10,010 bases of DNA from an uncultured Chitinophagaceae bacterium (lineage in GTDB: Bacteria; Bacteroidota; Bacteroidia; Chitinophagales; Chitinophagaceae), in assembly GCA_946885335.1 (NCBI GenBank), contig CAMPGG010000112.1, positions 1 to 10,010 on the forward strand, in the 5' to 3' direction. This document shows, in pieces, positions 1 through 6,365 of this stretch (position 1 is its first letter; every line of letters begins with the position of its first letter). A program made the position numbers and the translations under genes. The notes beneath the pieces were generated by a model that had not been told where the DNA came from, did no database searches, and saw only the letters and a list, made by a program, of their open reading frames with translations.

Positions 1-982
1 TGATCAGCATGTTTTGTTCTTTTGCCGGCAGATTGGACCATGAAATATCCGGGTTGATCTTAGATTGCTGCAAAAGAAATTCCCACAAACGGGCAGGTAA
101 ACCAAATGGATTTTTATGACTTATTTTTTGTGAAGCGATACTGAATCTTAATGATAGAAATTCCTGCTTTAGCGATACCTCGTTATAAGCCGGCAGCCAG
201 TTAACACTGATACCAAATTCCCAATTCCTTAATTTCAGTTCTCTTGCGCCCCAGGCACTTAATTTTAATACTGCGGGACCGCTGAGTCCCCAGTGTGTAA
301 TGAGCAAAGGACCTTGTTCCTGTAACTTTGATCCCCTGATTTTTACAATCACATTTTCAACACTTATGCCCATTAATTTGGTGATGGGATGCGATGGCAT
401 ATTAAATGTAAAAAGAGATGGAACAGGTTCTTCAATAGTATGGCCTAAATGTTTCAGCCAATCGAACATGGAAATTTTTGGGAATCCACCGCTTGCTACA
501 CATACGTAATCTGCAACTAAAGTTTGATTGGGTAAATGAATATTAAATTGATCCTGCAATGGTTCAATACTTTTAACCTCGGCAAGCATCTTAATCTTTA
601 CACCATATTTATCAGCTTCTGAAAGTAAACAATTGATGATTGTTTGTGAAGAATCAGAAACAGGAAACATTCTGCCATCTGCTTCTGCCTTTAATTCCAC
701 TCCCCTTTCTTTAAACCATTGAATGGTATCGGTTGTAAAAAACTGGTGAAACGATTTTTTTACAAAGTTTGTTCCCCGGGGATATCGCTTACTCATAACC
801 GGTATATCGAAACAGGCATGGGTTACATTACATCTTCCACCGCCAGAAACTTTTACTTTGGAAAGTAGTTTGGATGATTTCTCCAGCAGGATAATTTCCA
901 GCAACGGATTTAATCTTGCCGCATTTACCGCACAAAAAAAACCGGCCGCTCCTCCACCTATCACAACCAGTTTTTTCCTCAC
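1..982 (-). CDS. FAD-dependent oxidoreductase, HI0933/YhiN (aminoacetone oxidase-like) family, partial
   Basis: I translated this by hand from the minus strand. It starts at a GTG (980-982) and stays open to the window edge, giving about 327 residues. The family is usually about 400 residues, so roughly the last 80 are missing. Visible motifs are the N-terminal dinucleotide-binding loop GGGAAG (residues 9-14), the acidic E34 at the end of strand 2 that should hold the FAD ribose, the family signature SGGGRCNVT (46-54), a GRMFPVSD segment, an ASGG motif, and THWGLSGPAVLKLSAWGARE in the later part. Together these point to the HI0933-type flavoprotein family. Members bind FAD, but their physiological substrate is mostly unknown; some are annotated as aminoacetone oxidases. 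An in-frame TAA lies 12 nt upstream of the GTG with no ATG between, so GTG is the only reasonable start. It begins 20 bp after map, so co-transcription is likely. There is no SD sequence. Confidence 0.88.
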   Translation of the reverse strand, partial: MRKKLVVIGGGAAGFFCAVNAARLNPLLEIILLEKSSKLLSKVKVSGGGRCNVTHACFDIPVMSKRYPRGTNFVKKSFHQFFTTDTIQWFKERGVELKAEADGRMFPVSDSSQTIINCLLSEADKYGVKIKMLAEVKSIEPLQDQFNIHLPNQTLVADYVCVASGGFPKISMFDWLKHLGHTIEEPVPSLFTFNMPSHPITKLMGISVENVIVKIRGSKLQEQGPLLITHWGLSGPAVLKLSAWGARELKLRNWEFGISVNWLPAYNEVSLKQEFLSLRFSIASQKISHKNPFGLPARLWEFLLQQSKINPDISWSNLPAKEQNMLI

Positions 983-1002
983 AAAAAATATATTTTATTT
1001 AC

Positions 1003-1803
1003 TTAATAGTCAGAAAACAAATTAGGATTTGCTTTCTCAGCGGCTTCAATAGGCGTGTAATCAGATAGTATATCCGCTTTATTCTTTCTAATGCAAACAT
1101 CATGTTCAAAATGAACAGAAGTTTTCAGATCTTTTGTTTTAACCGTCCAACCATCCTTTTCAGTAAATACATCTTTTGTACCAAGATTGATCATGGGTTC
1201 GATAGCCAGCACCATACCTTCTTTTAATTTAGGTCCGGTGCCCCGGCGTCCATAGTTGGGAACCTGCGGATCTTCATGCATATCTTTTCCCAGCCCATGG
1301 CCTACTAATTCTCTCACTACACCATAACCATATTTTTTTTCAGTATGCTCCCAAATGGCAAAAGAAATATCACCCAAACGGTTACCCACAACCGCTTTTT
1401 CAATCCCTTTATATAAACTTTCCTTGGTAACTTTTATTAATTGAATATTTTCTTTACCAGGATCGCCAATGGCAAAACTATAAGCATGATCACCATGCCA
1501 GCCATTTTTGTAAACACCCACATCAACGGAAACAACATCGCCTTCTTTCAATTCATGCCCATTTGGAAATCCATGAACCACCACTTCATTCACTGAAATA
1601 CAGGAGTTAAAAGGATAACCATTATAATTTAAAAAAGATGGAACAGCATCATGATCACGGATAAATTCTCCAATCACTTTATCAAGGTACAATGTTGTAA
1701 TCCCCGGCTTCAGGATCTTTGCTATTTCCGTTAATGATTTACTGACAAGCAATGCGCTTACACGCATCATCTCTACTTCTTCGTTTGTTTTATAATGTAT
1801 CAT
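1003..1803 (-). CDS. map: Type I methionine aminopeptidase
   Basis: This cytosolic enzyme removes the initiator methionine from nascent proteins. It has the pita-bread peptidase fold with two metal ions. With the start chosen here it has 266 residues. The five metal ligands are all visible: D94 (in VSVDVGVY), D105 (in WHGD), H169 (in VGHGLG), E202 (in AIEPM) and E233 (in VHFEHD). The substrate-binding H77 (in VVHGFPNG) is also present. These positions match E. coli D97, D108, H171, E204, E235 and H79 closely, which is why I chose the ATG at 1801-1803 (MIHYKTNEE). The frame is open to another ATG at 1851, which would add 16 residues without family resemblance. The gene follows secY, an arrangement common in Bacteroidota. 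A terminator-like hairpin lies in the spacer from secY, so expression may be partly separate from the ribosomal genes. The product is certain; the start is likely. Confidence 0.95.
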   Translation of the reverse strand: MIHYKTNEEVEMMRVSALLVSKSLTEIAKILKPGITTLYLDKVIGEFIRDHDAVPSFLNYNGYPFNSCISVNEVVVHGFPNGHELKEGDVVSVDVGVYKNGWHGDHAYSFAIGDPGKENIQLIKVTKESLYKGIEKAVVGNRLGDISFAIWEHTEKKYGYGVVRELVGHGLGKDMHEDPQVPNYGRRGTGPKLKEGMVLAIEPMINLGTKDVFTEKDGWTVKTKDLKTSVHFEHDVCIRKNKADILSDYTPIEAAEKANPNLFSDY

Positions 1804-1888
1804 CAGGTTGCCAAATGTATTTAAAATGCGGGTGTTAAATTTTCCTGGCATAGCAGGAACCTTCTATCACCTAATGCTTATTAACAAC

Positions 1889-1912
1889 AAAACCCGGCAA
1901 CAGCCAGGTTTT
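1889..1912 (-). terminator. Terminator-like hairpin between secY and map
   Basis: Read on the minus strand, AAAACCTGGC and GCCGGGTTTT form a 10-bp stem with one G-U pair and a four-base TGTT loop. It is followed by the T-rich GTTGTTAAT. The hairpin lies about 20 nt after the secY stop and about 85 nt before the chosen map start. On the plus strand the same stem has an A-C mismatch, so it fits minus-strand RNA better. It may end or reduce transcription of the ribosomal-protein operon before map. The short T-tract makes strength uncertain. Confidence 0.5.
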
Positions 1913-1932
1913 GCAGTTATGTAAAATATTTA

Positions 1933-3267
1933 TTAAACAGATGTTTGAGTTACAGTTTGCCTTCCCTGGATGCGGCCACTTTTCATCAAACCATCATATT
2001 GTCTCATCATCAATTGTGTTTCCACTTGTTGCAATGTATCCAAAACAACACCAACCATGATCAGCAAAGATGTTCCGCCAAAGAAGGTTGAGAAGCCTTG
2101 TGTTACACCTAAACGTTCTGCAATACCCGGTAAAATACCAATGAAAGCAAGTAATATGGCTCCTGGTAAAGTTACCTTATCCATGATGGCACCGATATAA
2201 TCAGTTGTTGGCTGACCTGGTTTAACACCCGGGATAAAACCATTATTCTGTTTCAGGTTATCAGAAATCTGTTTAGGATTAAATATCAAAGCAGTGTATA
2301 AAAATGTGAAACCAATTACAACAGCGGCATAAACTCCCATGTACCATAAATTCTTATGATCAGAAAAAACGGCGGCAATACCCTGCCCTGTTTCTGTACC
2401 GGTTAAAGAAAACATGGTTGGTAAAAACATAATTGCTTGCGCAAAGATGATCGGCATTACACCAGCGCTATTCACTTTAATTGGTAAGAATTGACGTGCA
2501 CCTGTAAACTGGCGGTTACCAACAATCTGCTTGGCATAGTTCACCGGAATTTTACGAACACCCTGTATCAACATGATACAACCCATTACTATAAAAATAA
2601 GAATGGCAATTTCGATAATGAAAACCAGGATCATACCTGTGCGGGTAGATTTGGCAACAAACTCCTGGACAAAAGTTTGTGGCAAACGGGCAATGATACC
2701 GATCATGATGATTAGTGAAGTACCGTTTCCTAAACCTTTATCTGTAATCTTTTCACCCATCCACATTACGAACATGGTACCGGCAGTCAAAACAATTACA
2801 GAAGTAAGCCAGAAATAAGGAGTAAAGCTTTCAATCATTCCACCTTGCTGCGTCATCTGGCGCAGGTAAGCTACATAAGCAGATGCCTGTACGATTGTTA
2901 CCAGTACGGTTAAATATCTTGTCCACTGGTTGATTTTTTTACGTCCGCTATCTCCTTCCTTCTGCATTTTCTGGAACTGGGGAACCAGCACCGTCATTAA
3001 CTGCATAAAAATTGAGGCAGAGATATAAGGCATGATGCCTAATGCAAAAATGGATGCCTGTGAAAAAGCACCACCAGCAAACATATCGATCATACCAAGC
3101 ATACCGCCCTGGCCTGCATTCAGATCAAGGCCAGCGGGATCAATACCGGGTAATACAATGTGTGCACCAATACGGTAAATCAGGATAAGTAATAAAGTAA
3201 AAAGAATTTTACTTCTCAGTTCTTCAATACTCCAGATATTCTTAAGCGTTTGAATTAATTTCTTCAC
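1933..3267 (-). CDS. secY: Preprotein translocase subunit SecY
   Basis: SecY is the central channel of the SecYEG translocon in the cytoplasmic membrane. At 444 residues it is full length. Hydrophobic segments consistent with ten membrane helices can be followed, starting at about residues 20-38. The glycine-rich stretch at about 51-70 is in the place of the plug and TM2a. GEKITDKGLGNGTSLII (171-187) is the conserved TM4-TM5 region. The basic cytosolic loop C4 (about 234-265) ends at the conserved NSAGVMPIIFA, and loop C5 (about 330-358) contains FIPGVKPGQPT. These loops dock the ribosome and SecA. The start is a GTG at 3265-3267; the frame has a TGA upstream and no ATG between. No SD sequence is seen. 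It follows rplO after 73 bp, the classical last position of the spc block. No rpmJ follows it here. Confidence 0.98.
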   Translation of the reverse strand: MKKLIQTLKNIWSIEELRSKILFTLLLILIYRIGAHIVLPGIDPAGLDLNAGQGGMLGMIDMFAGGAFSQASIFALGIMPYISASIFMQLMTVLVPQFQKMQKEGDSGRKKINQWTRYLTVLVTIVQASAYVAYLRQMTQQGGMIESFTPYFWLTSVIVLTAGTMFVMWMGEKITDKGLGNGTSLIIMIGIIARLPQTFVQEFVAKSTRTGMILVFIIEIAILIFIVMGCIMLIQGVRKIPVNYAKQIVGNRQFTGARQFLPIKVNSAGVMPIIFAQAIMFLPTMFSLTGTETGQGIAAVFSDHKNLWYMGVYAAVVIGFTFLYTALIFNPKQISDNLKQNNGFIPGVKPGQPTTDYIGAIMDKVTLPGAILLAFIGILPGIAERLGVTQGFSTFFGGTSLLIMVGVVLDTLQQVETQLMMRQYDGLMKSGRIQGRQTVTQTSV

Positions 3268-3303
3268 GGAAGTTGTAAAATTTAAGGGCCAGTAAAAGCA
3301 AAA

Positions 3304-3321
3304 GATGCATTTTCATGCATC
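3304..3321 (-). promoter_or_regulatory. GAAA-loop hairpin with T-rich tail between rplO and secY
   Basis: On the minus strand GATGCAT and ATGCATC form a perfect 7-bp stem closed by a GAAA (GNRA-type) tetraloop, followed at once by TTTTGCTTTT. The shape is that of a weak intrinsic terminator or attenuator. It sits about 20 nt after the rplO stop and about 36 nt before the secY GTG. It could lower SecY output relative to ribosomal proteins or protect the 3' end of a processed rplO message. The role is inference; the structure is directly visible. Confidence 0.45.
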
Positions 3322-3340
3322 GTTGCAAATTACTTAAAAA

Positions 3341-3790
3341 TTACTTGATAATCTCTACTGAACCACCAGCCGCTTCAATAGCAGTTTTTGCTTTCTCGCT
3401 GATCGCATTCACTTTAAAAGCCAATTTAGCTTTCAAATCTCCATTGCCCAATATTTTTATCCTGTCGAACTGGCCAATAAGACCATTTACATACAATGTT
3501 TCCAAAGAGATCTCTTTCAGGTCATATTTTTCAACCAGTTGATCTAATTGTCCCAGGTTTAATACTTTGTATTCAATGCGGTTGATATTCTTAAACCCGC
3601 GTTTTGGTAAACGACGTTGAATAGGCATCTGGCCACCTTCGTGTGCCATCTTTCTTTTGTAACCCGTACGTGCCTGCGCACCTTTAGTACCTTTTGTAGA
3701 TGTTCCACCTTTACCAGAGGCTTCACCACGTCCAATTCTTTTTTCTTTTTTTACTGCGCCTTTTGCAGGTCTTAATTCATGTAGTTTCAT
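3341..3790 (-). CDS. rplO: 50S ribosomal protein L15 (uL15)
   Basis: L15 is a late-assembling protein of the large subunit, with an extended basic N-terminal arm that penetrates 23S rRNA. The 149-residue product has the usual length. It begins MKLHELRPAKG and has the glycine- and basic-rich arm GRGEASGKGGTSTKGTKGAQ, followed by GYKRKMAHEGGQMPIQRRLP. The C-terminal globular part ends in a conserved KAAIEAAGG-like segment (here TAIEAAGGSVEI). The ATG start (3788-3790) is the only candidate that gives the usual N-terminus. It lies 97 bp after rpmD, a long gap filled by a GC-rich hairpin that ends 22 nt before the start codon. Confidence 0.98.
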   Translation of the reverse strand: MKLHELRPAKGAVKKEKRIGRGEASGKGGTSTKGTKGAQARTGYKRKMAHEGGQMPIQRRLPKRGFKNINRIEYKVLNLGQLDQLVEKYDLKEISLETLYVNGLIGQFDRIKILGNGDLKAKLAFKVNAISEKAKTAIEAAGGSVEIIK

Positions 3791-3812
3791 TGCTTTTATT
3801 TTTTAACTCATC

Positions 3813-3848
3813 GCCCCGAAAGCTCCTGGTTTAAAATCAGAACGGGGC
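3813..3848 (-). promoter_or_regulatory. GC-rich leader hairpin upstream of rplO
   Basis: On the minus strand GCCCCG (3848-3843) pairs with CGGGGC (3818-3813). Inside, TTCTG (3842-3838) can pair with CAGGA (3828-3824), stacking directly on the outer stem and leaving a 5-nt bulge and a 9-nt AT-rich loop. That makes about 11 bp, with one G-U. The outer stem is all G-C, which stands out in AT-rich spacers. It ends 22 nt before the rplO ATG and is not followed by a T-tract, so it looks like a leader element and not a terminator. A binding site for a ribosomal protein is possible but unproven. Confidence 0.45.
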
Positions 3849-3887
3849 TCGCTTTTAAAAATGTTTATCCAGGATACGATCCCAGGT

Positions 3888-4073
3888 TTATCCTTTTACT
3901 TCTTCAACAGTGATCAGGTGGTTTACTTTATTCACCATACCTAAAATCTGTGGAGTAGCTTCAACTTCTTTGGATGAATTCATCTTATTTAAACCCAACG
4001 CCTGCAATGTGAGCTTCTGGCGCTGCGATCTGTCAATAGGACTCTTTACCAATGTTACTTTAATCTTTTTCAT
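3888..4073 (-). CDS. rpmD: 50S ribosomal protein L30 (uL30)
   Basis: L30 is a small ferredoxin-like protein of the large subunit, present in many but not all bacteria. The 61-residue product has the normal length. Conserved features are the first strand IKVTLVKSPIDRS, the helix around QRQKLTLQALGLNK, and the ending GMVNKVNHLITVEEV. The position between rpsE and rplO is the classical one. The ATG at 4071-4073 is preceded by an A-rich leader without an SD sequence. The 68-bp gap from rpsE contains a hairpin. Confidence 0.97.
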   Translation of the reverse strand: MKKIKVTLVKSPIDRSQRQKLTLQALGLNKMNSSKEVEATPQILGMVNKVNHLITVEEVKG

Positions 4074-4108
4074 TTGCTTATTTCTTTTTCAGGTGAAGGA
4101 TTTTGAAT

Positions 4109-4130
4109 GAAAAGATGATAACATCTCTCC
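4109..4130 (-). promoter_or_regulatory. Hairpin with U-rich 3' arm between rpsE and rpmD
   Basis: On the minus strand GGAGAGATG pairs with CATCTTTTC around a TTAT loop: 9 bp including two G-U pairs. It begins about 11 nt after the rpsE stop. The U-rich side is the 3' arm, so it may act as a weak pause or stabilise an upstream 3' end. There is no T-tract beyond the stem, so full termination is unlikely. Confidence 0.3.
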
Positions 4131-4141
4131 AATAAAAATCT

Positions 4142-4660
4142 TTACCCATTAAAAACTTTCTTTAAACCAATGGATCTTGTTTTAGCTACATTGATTGGTT
4201 CGCGAAGTAAAGCCAATGCCTTGAAAGTTGCTTTAACCACGTTGTGTGGATTTGCAGATCCCAGGGATTTTGCTAATACATCCGTAATGCCAACGCTTTC
4301 CAAAACAGCACGCATTGAACCACCGGCAAGTACACCCGTACCCGTTGCGGCTGGCTTTATCAGTACTTTTGCTGCGCCTTCTTTAGCTAATTGATCATGT
4401 GGAATAGTACCATGCATGATAGGAACTTTTATCAGGTTCTTTTTTGCATCTTCAATTCCTTTAGTGATAGCTTCCTGAACTTCTTTTGCCTTTCCTAAAC
4501 CATGACCAACAACACCCTGTTCATTACCTACTACAACCAAAGCAGAAAAACTAAAAGCACGACCACCCTTGGTAGTTTTCACCACCCGATTGATAGAAAC
4601 CACTTTCTCCTTCAATTCAAGGTCGCCGGGTTTTACTCTGTTTAAATTAACTTTTGACAT
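4142..4660 (-). CDS. rpsE: 30S ribosomal protein S5 (uS5)
   Basis: S5 lies on the back of the small subunit near the mRNA entry and helps decoding accuracy. The product has 172 residues, normal for the family. The N-terminal double-stranded-RNA-binding-like domain is visible as [20 protein letters not shown] (about residues 20-39), followed by [19 protein letters not shown]. The C-terminal domain contains [19 protein letters not shown] and [21 protein letters not shown]. The ATG at 4658-4660 gives the usual short N-terminal tail. It sits 53 bp after rplR. No clear hairpin was found in that gap. There is no SD sequence. Confidence 0.98.
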   Translation of the reverse strand: MSKVNLNRVKPGDLELKEKVVSINRVVKTTKGGRAFSFSALVVVGNEQGVVGHGLGKAKEVQEAITKGIEDAKKNLIKVPIMHGTIPHDQLAKEGAAKVLIKPAATGTGVLAGGSMRAVLESVGITDVLAKSLGSANPHNVVKATFKALALLREPINVAKTRSIGLKKVFNG

Positions 4661-4713
4661 TTATAGCTGTTTATGTATTCTATTTAAATTTTTAAAGCTT
4701 TACTGCAACCTTA

Positions 4714-5073
4714 TTAAAATTGAAGTCCGCCTTCTCTTGCTCCGTCGGCCAATGCTTTTACACGGCCATGGTAAAGATATCCGCCACGATCAAACTTGGC
4801 ATCTGTTACACCTAATTCTTTTGCTTTGCGGGCAATTGCCTCACCAACCATTTTGCTTTTTTCTGTTTTGGTTCCTTTTTGCGCAGCAATATCTTTATCA
4901 CGGGAAGAAGCTGATGCAATGGTAACTCCATTATCGTCATCAATCAGTTGCACATATATATCCGCATTGCTTCTGAAAACAGAAAGACGTGGTTTGGTAG
5001 CAACACCGCCAACCTTTTTACGGATGCGGTAACGGATGCTTTGTCTTCTTTGTTTTTTAACTGTTGGGTTCAT
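4714..5073 (-). CDS. rplR: 50S ribosomal protein L18 (uL18)
   Basis: L18 binds 5S rRNA together with L5 in the central protuberance. The product has 119 residues, the usual length. Typical features are the basic N-terminus ([15 protein letters not shown]), [20 protein letters not shown], the segment [18 protein letters not shown], and the C-terminal [20 protein letters not shown] with a short GGLQF end. It lies between rplF and rpsE as in the classical spc order. The ATG at 5071-5073 is preceded by an A-rich leader, with a hairpin 16 nt upstream that recurs upstream of rplX. Confidence 0.98.
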   Translation of the reverse strand: MNPTVKKQRRQSIRYRIRKKVGGVATKPRLSVFRSNADIYVQLIDDDNGVTIASASSRDKDIAAQKGTKTEKSKMVGEAIARKAKELGVTDAKFDRGGYLYHGRVKALADGAREGGLQF

Positions 5074-5088
5074 TTCTTTTATTTTAGT

Positions 5089-5107
5089 TTCCTGATTCTG
5101 CCAGGAT
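5089..5107 (-). repeat. Spacer hairpin upstream of rplR, copy of the one upstream of rplX
   Basis: On the minus strand ATCCTGGCAGAATCAGGAA folds as TCCTG, a 7-nt GCAGAAT loop and CAGGA. The 19-nt sequence differs from the one at 7624-7642 at only two positions (the loop base and the first stem base). It lies 16 nt upstream of the rplR ATG in the 60-bp rplF-rplR spacer. The match of the loop as well as the stem suggests a conserved RNA element or a small dispersed repeat. Confidence 0.5.
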
Positions 5108-5133
5108 GCTTATTTGAAATCTTTTAATTGCTA

Positions 5134-5688
5134 TTATTTACCAGCTGCTTTACCTGCTTTCTTCCTTACAACTTCACCCACATAACGCACACCTTTTCCT
5201 TTGTATGGTTCTGGCTTACGCAGGCTGCGGATCTTGGCTGCAACCTGGCCTACCAACTGCGCATCAATACCTTCCAGGTAAATGGTTGGATTCTGTCCTT
5301 TTTCCTGGGTTGTTTTAACCTGTAATTCTTTAGGAATTTCGAAAATGATATTGTGAGAATATCCTAAAGCAAGATCCAGTGTATTTCCCTGGTTGGCTGC
5401 TTTAAAACCCACACCGATCAATTCAAGATTCTTCTTTACACCTTCTGTAACACCTTTTACCATGTTGTTTACCAAAGAACGGTAAAGACCATGCATGGCA
5501 CGATGACGGATCTGGTCAGTTGGACGAACTAATTCAAGAACGTTATCTTTTATATCAACTTTGATATCGCGATCAACAGCCTGTTGCAATTCGCCTTTTG
5601 GCCCTTTAACGGTCACCACATTATCCTTACTAACGGTAATGGTTACTCCGGAAGGAATTTCAATCGGCTTTCTACCTATACGAGACAT
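5134..5688 (-). CDS. rplF: 50S ribosomal protein L6 (uL6)
   Basis: L6 binds 23S rRNA near the factor-binding site at the base of the L7/L12 stalk. The product has 184 residues and two homologous domains, as expected. The N-terminal domain begins MSRIGRKPIEIPSGV and contains VTVKGPKGEL. The C-terminal domain contains GVGFKAANQGNTLDLALGYSH and ends with the signature SLRKPEPYKGKGVRYVGEVV followed by a lysine-rich tail. The ATG at 5686-5688 gives the standard N-terminus. The preceding spacer from rpsH is the longest in the operon (151 bp) and rich in repeated words; there is no SD sequence. Confidence 0.98.
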   Translation of the reverse strand: MSRIGRKPIEIPSGVTITVSKDNVVTVKGPKGELQQAVDRDIKVDIKDNVLELVRPTDQIRHRAMHGLYRSLVNNMVKGVTEGVKKNLELIGVGFKAANQGNTLDLALGYSHNIIFEIPKELQVKTTQEKGQNPTIYLEGIDAQLVGQVAAKIRSLRKPEPYKGKGVRYVGEVVRKKAGKAAGK

Positions 5689-5697
5689 AATACTTTG

Positions 5698-5732
5698 ATT
5701 TGAAAATTTGAAAAATCTTTAATTTGAAAATG
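5698..5732. repeat. ATTTGAAAA direct word repeats in the rpsH-rplF spacer
   Basis: The plus strand carries ATTTGAAA (5698), ATTTGAAAAA (5706) and ATTTGAAAATG (5722). Further copies in both orientations form the arms of the hairpin at 5795-5829. The first two are in direct tandem, with an 8-bp step. The words are degenerate and AT-rich, so some recurrence is expected by chance, but the clustering within one spacer is notable. Confidence 0.4.
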
Positions 5733-5794
5733 TAAAAAGGATTGTTTTCAGTTACCGTATAGAGAACTTTATATTGTCAATCTTTTTTTATCAA

Positions 5795-5829
5795 AACAAT
5801 TTGAAGCCATTTTCAAACTTCAAATTGTT
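5795..5829 (-). terminator. Perfect 12-bp stem hairpin after rpsH
   Basis: AACAATTTGAAG (5795-5806) and CTTCAAATTGTT (5818-5829) are perfect reverse complements around an 11-nt loop. On the minus strand the hairpin begins 10 nt after the rpsH stop and is followed by TTGAT and then an A-run, so the 3' side is U-rich in the stem but has no long free U-tract. It is the longest uninterrupted stem found in the window. It could act as an attenuator or as a 3'-end stabiliser between rpsH and rplF. Transcription clearly needs to continue, so complete termination is unlikely. Confidence 0.4.
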
Positions 5830-5839
5830 AATGTCATTA

Positions 5840-6238
5840 TTAATAAACGTAACAAAGAACCTCACCGCCTACATTTCCCGCTTTGGCTTCCTTATCTGTC
5901 ATTACACCTTTTGATGTAGAAACGATAGCGATTCCAAGACCGTTTTTCACTTTCTTAAAATCGGCAGGGCTTGCATACTGGCGCAGACCCGGACGGCTAA
6001 CACGCTCCAAACTATGAATGGCCGGTTGTTTTGATTGAGGATCATACTTCAAGGCTATCTTGATCACACCTTGCTTACTATCATCTTCAAATTTATATTT
6101 CAGGATATAACCCTGAGCATACAGGATCTCAGTCATACGCTTTTTTAAATTAGAAGCCGGTATCTCAACGATACGATGGCCTGCCATTTGCGCATTACGA
6201 ATTCTGGTTAAAAAATCTGCTATAGGATCTGTTACCAT
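5840..6238 (-). CDS. rpsH: 30S ribosomal protein S8 (uS8)
   Basis: S8 is a primary binder of 16S rRNA helix 21. In E. coli it also represses the spc operon by binding its mRNA near rplE. The product has 132 residues, normal length. The N-terminus [15 protein letters not shown] and the C-terminal signature [27 protein letters not shown] and GGEVLCYVY are all present. The start ATG (6236-6238) has AGGAGG (6248-6253) nine bases upstream, one of only two consensus SD sequences among the starts in this window. A hairpin lies three bases before that SD. The SD and the protein alignment agree on the start. Confidence 0.98.
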   Translation of the reverse strand: MVTDPIADFLTRIRNAQMAGHRIVEIPASNLKKRMTEILYAQGYILKYKFEDDSKQGVIKIALKYDPQSKQPAIHSLERVSRPGLRQYASPADFKKVKNGLGIAIVSTSKGVMTDKEAKAGNVGGEVLCYVY

Positions 6239-6247
6239 ATTTTTTGC

Positions 6248-6274
6248 CCTCCTACGTCCCGATTAATTTCGGGA
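6248..6274 (-). promoter_or_regulatory. Shine-Dalgarno sequence of rpsH with adjacent hairpin
   Basis: On the minus strand the perfect 6-bp hairpin TCCCGA-AATTAA-TCGGGA (6274-6257) is followed by CGT and then AGGAGG (6253-6248), nine bases before the rpsH ATG. An SD is the exception in this operon, where leaders are A/T-rich. A stem directly against an SD is a common layout for translational control, but whether it is regulatory here is inference. Confidence 0.5.
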
Positions 6275-6345
6275 TAATTGGAATGTTTTAATTAATGTTT
6301 TTGTTTACCAGCTAATTTGTTGATGGGTAAAAGGTTTATACTTTG

Positions 6346-6361
6346 CAATCAACCAATCAAC
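6346..6361. repeat. Perfect 8-bp tandem duplication after rpsN
   Basis: CAATCAAC occurs twice back to back (6346-6353 and 6354-6361), four bases past the rpsN stop codon on the minus strand. It is one of several short tandem words in the spacers of this operon. Confidence 0.6.
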
Positions 6362-6365
6362 TTTA

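Noticed and set aside
1812..1819. TACATTTG on the minus strand before map, matching the Bacteroidota -7 consensus TAnnTTTG
   Set aside because: No TTTG/TTG element is seen at the expected distance upstream, and a six-base match is expected a few times by chance in 10 kb. It is only a possible map promoter; 5'-end mapping would decide.
1804..1851. N-terminal extension of map starting at the ATG at 1851
   Set aside because: The added 16 residues have no counterpart in the family, and the ATG at 1801-1803 places all metal ligands at the expected distances. The longer start cannot be fully excluded.
4569..4925. Plus-strand open frame of 118 codons over rpsE and rplR
   Set aside because: Antisense to two certain genes, low-complexity Leu/Phe-rich product, no leader.
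5778..5783. TTGACA on the minus strand in the rpsH-rplF spacer as a promoter -35 box
   Set aside because: The nearest -10-like sequence (TATACG) is only 13 bases downstream and poor. The E. coli-type consensus is also not that of Bacteroidota.
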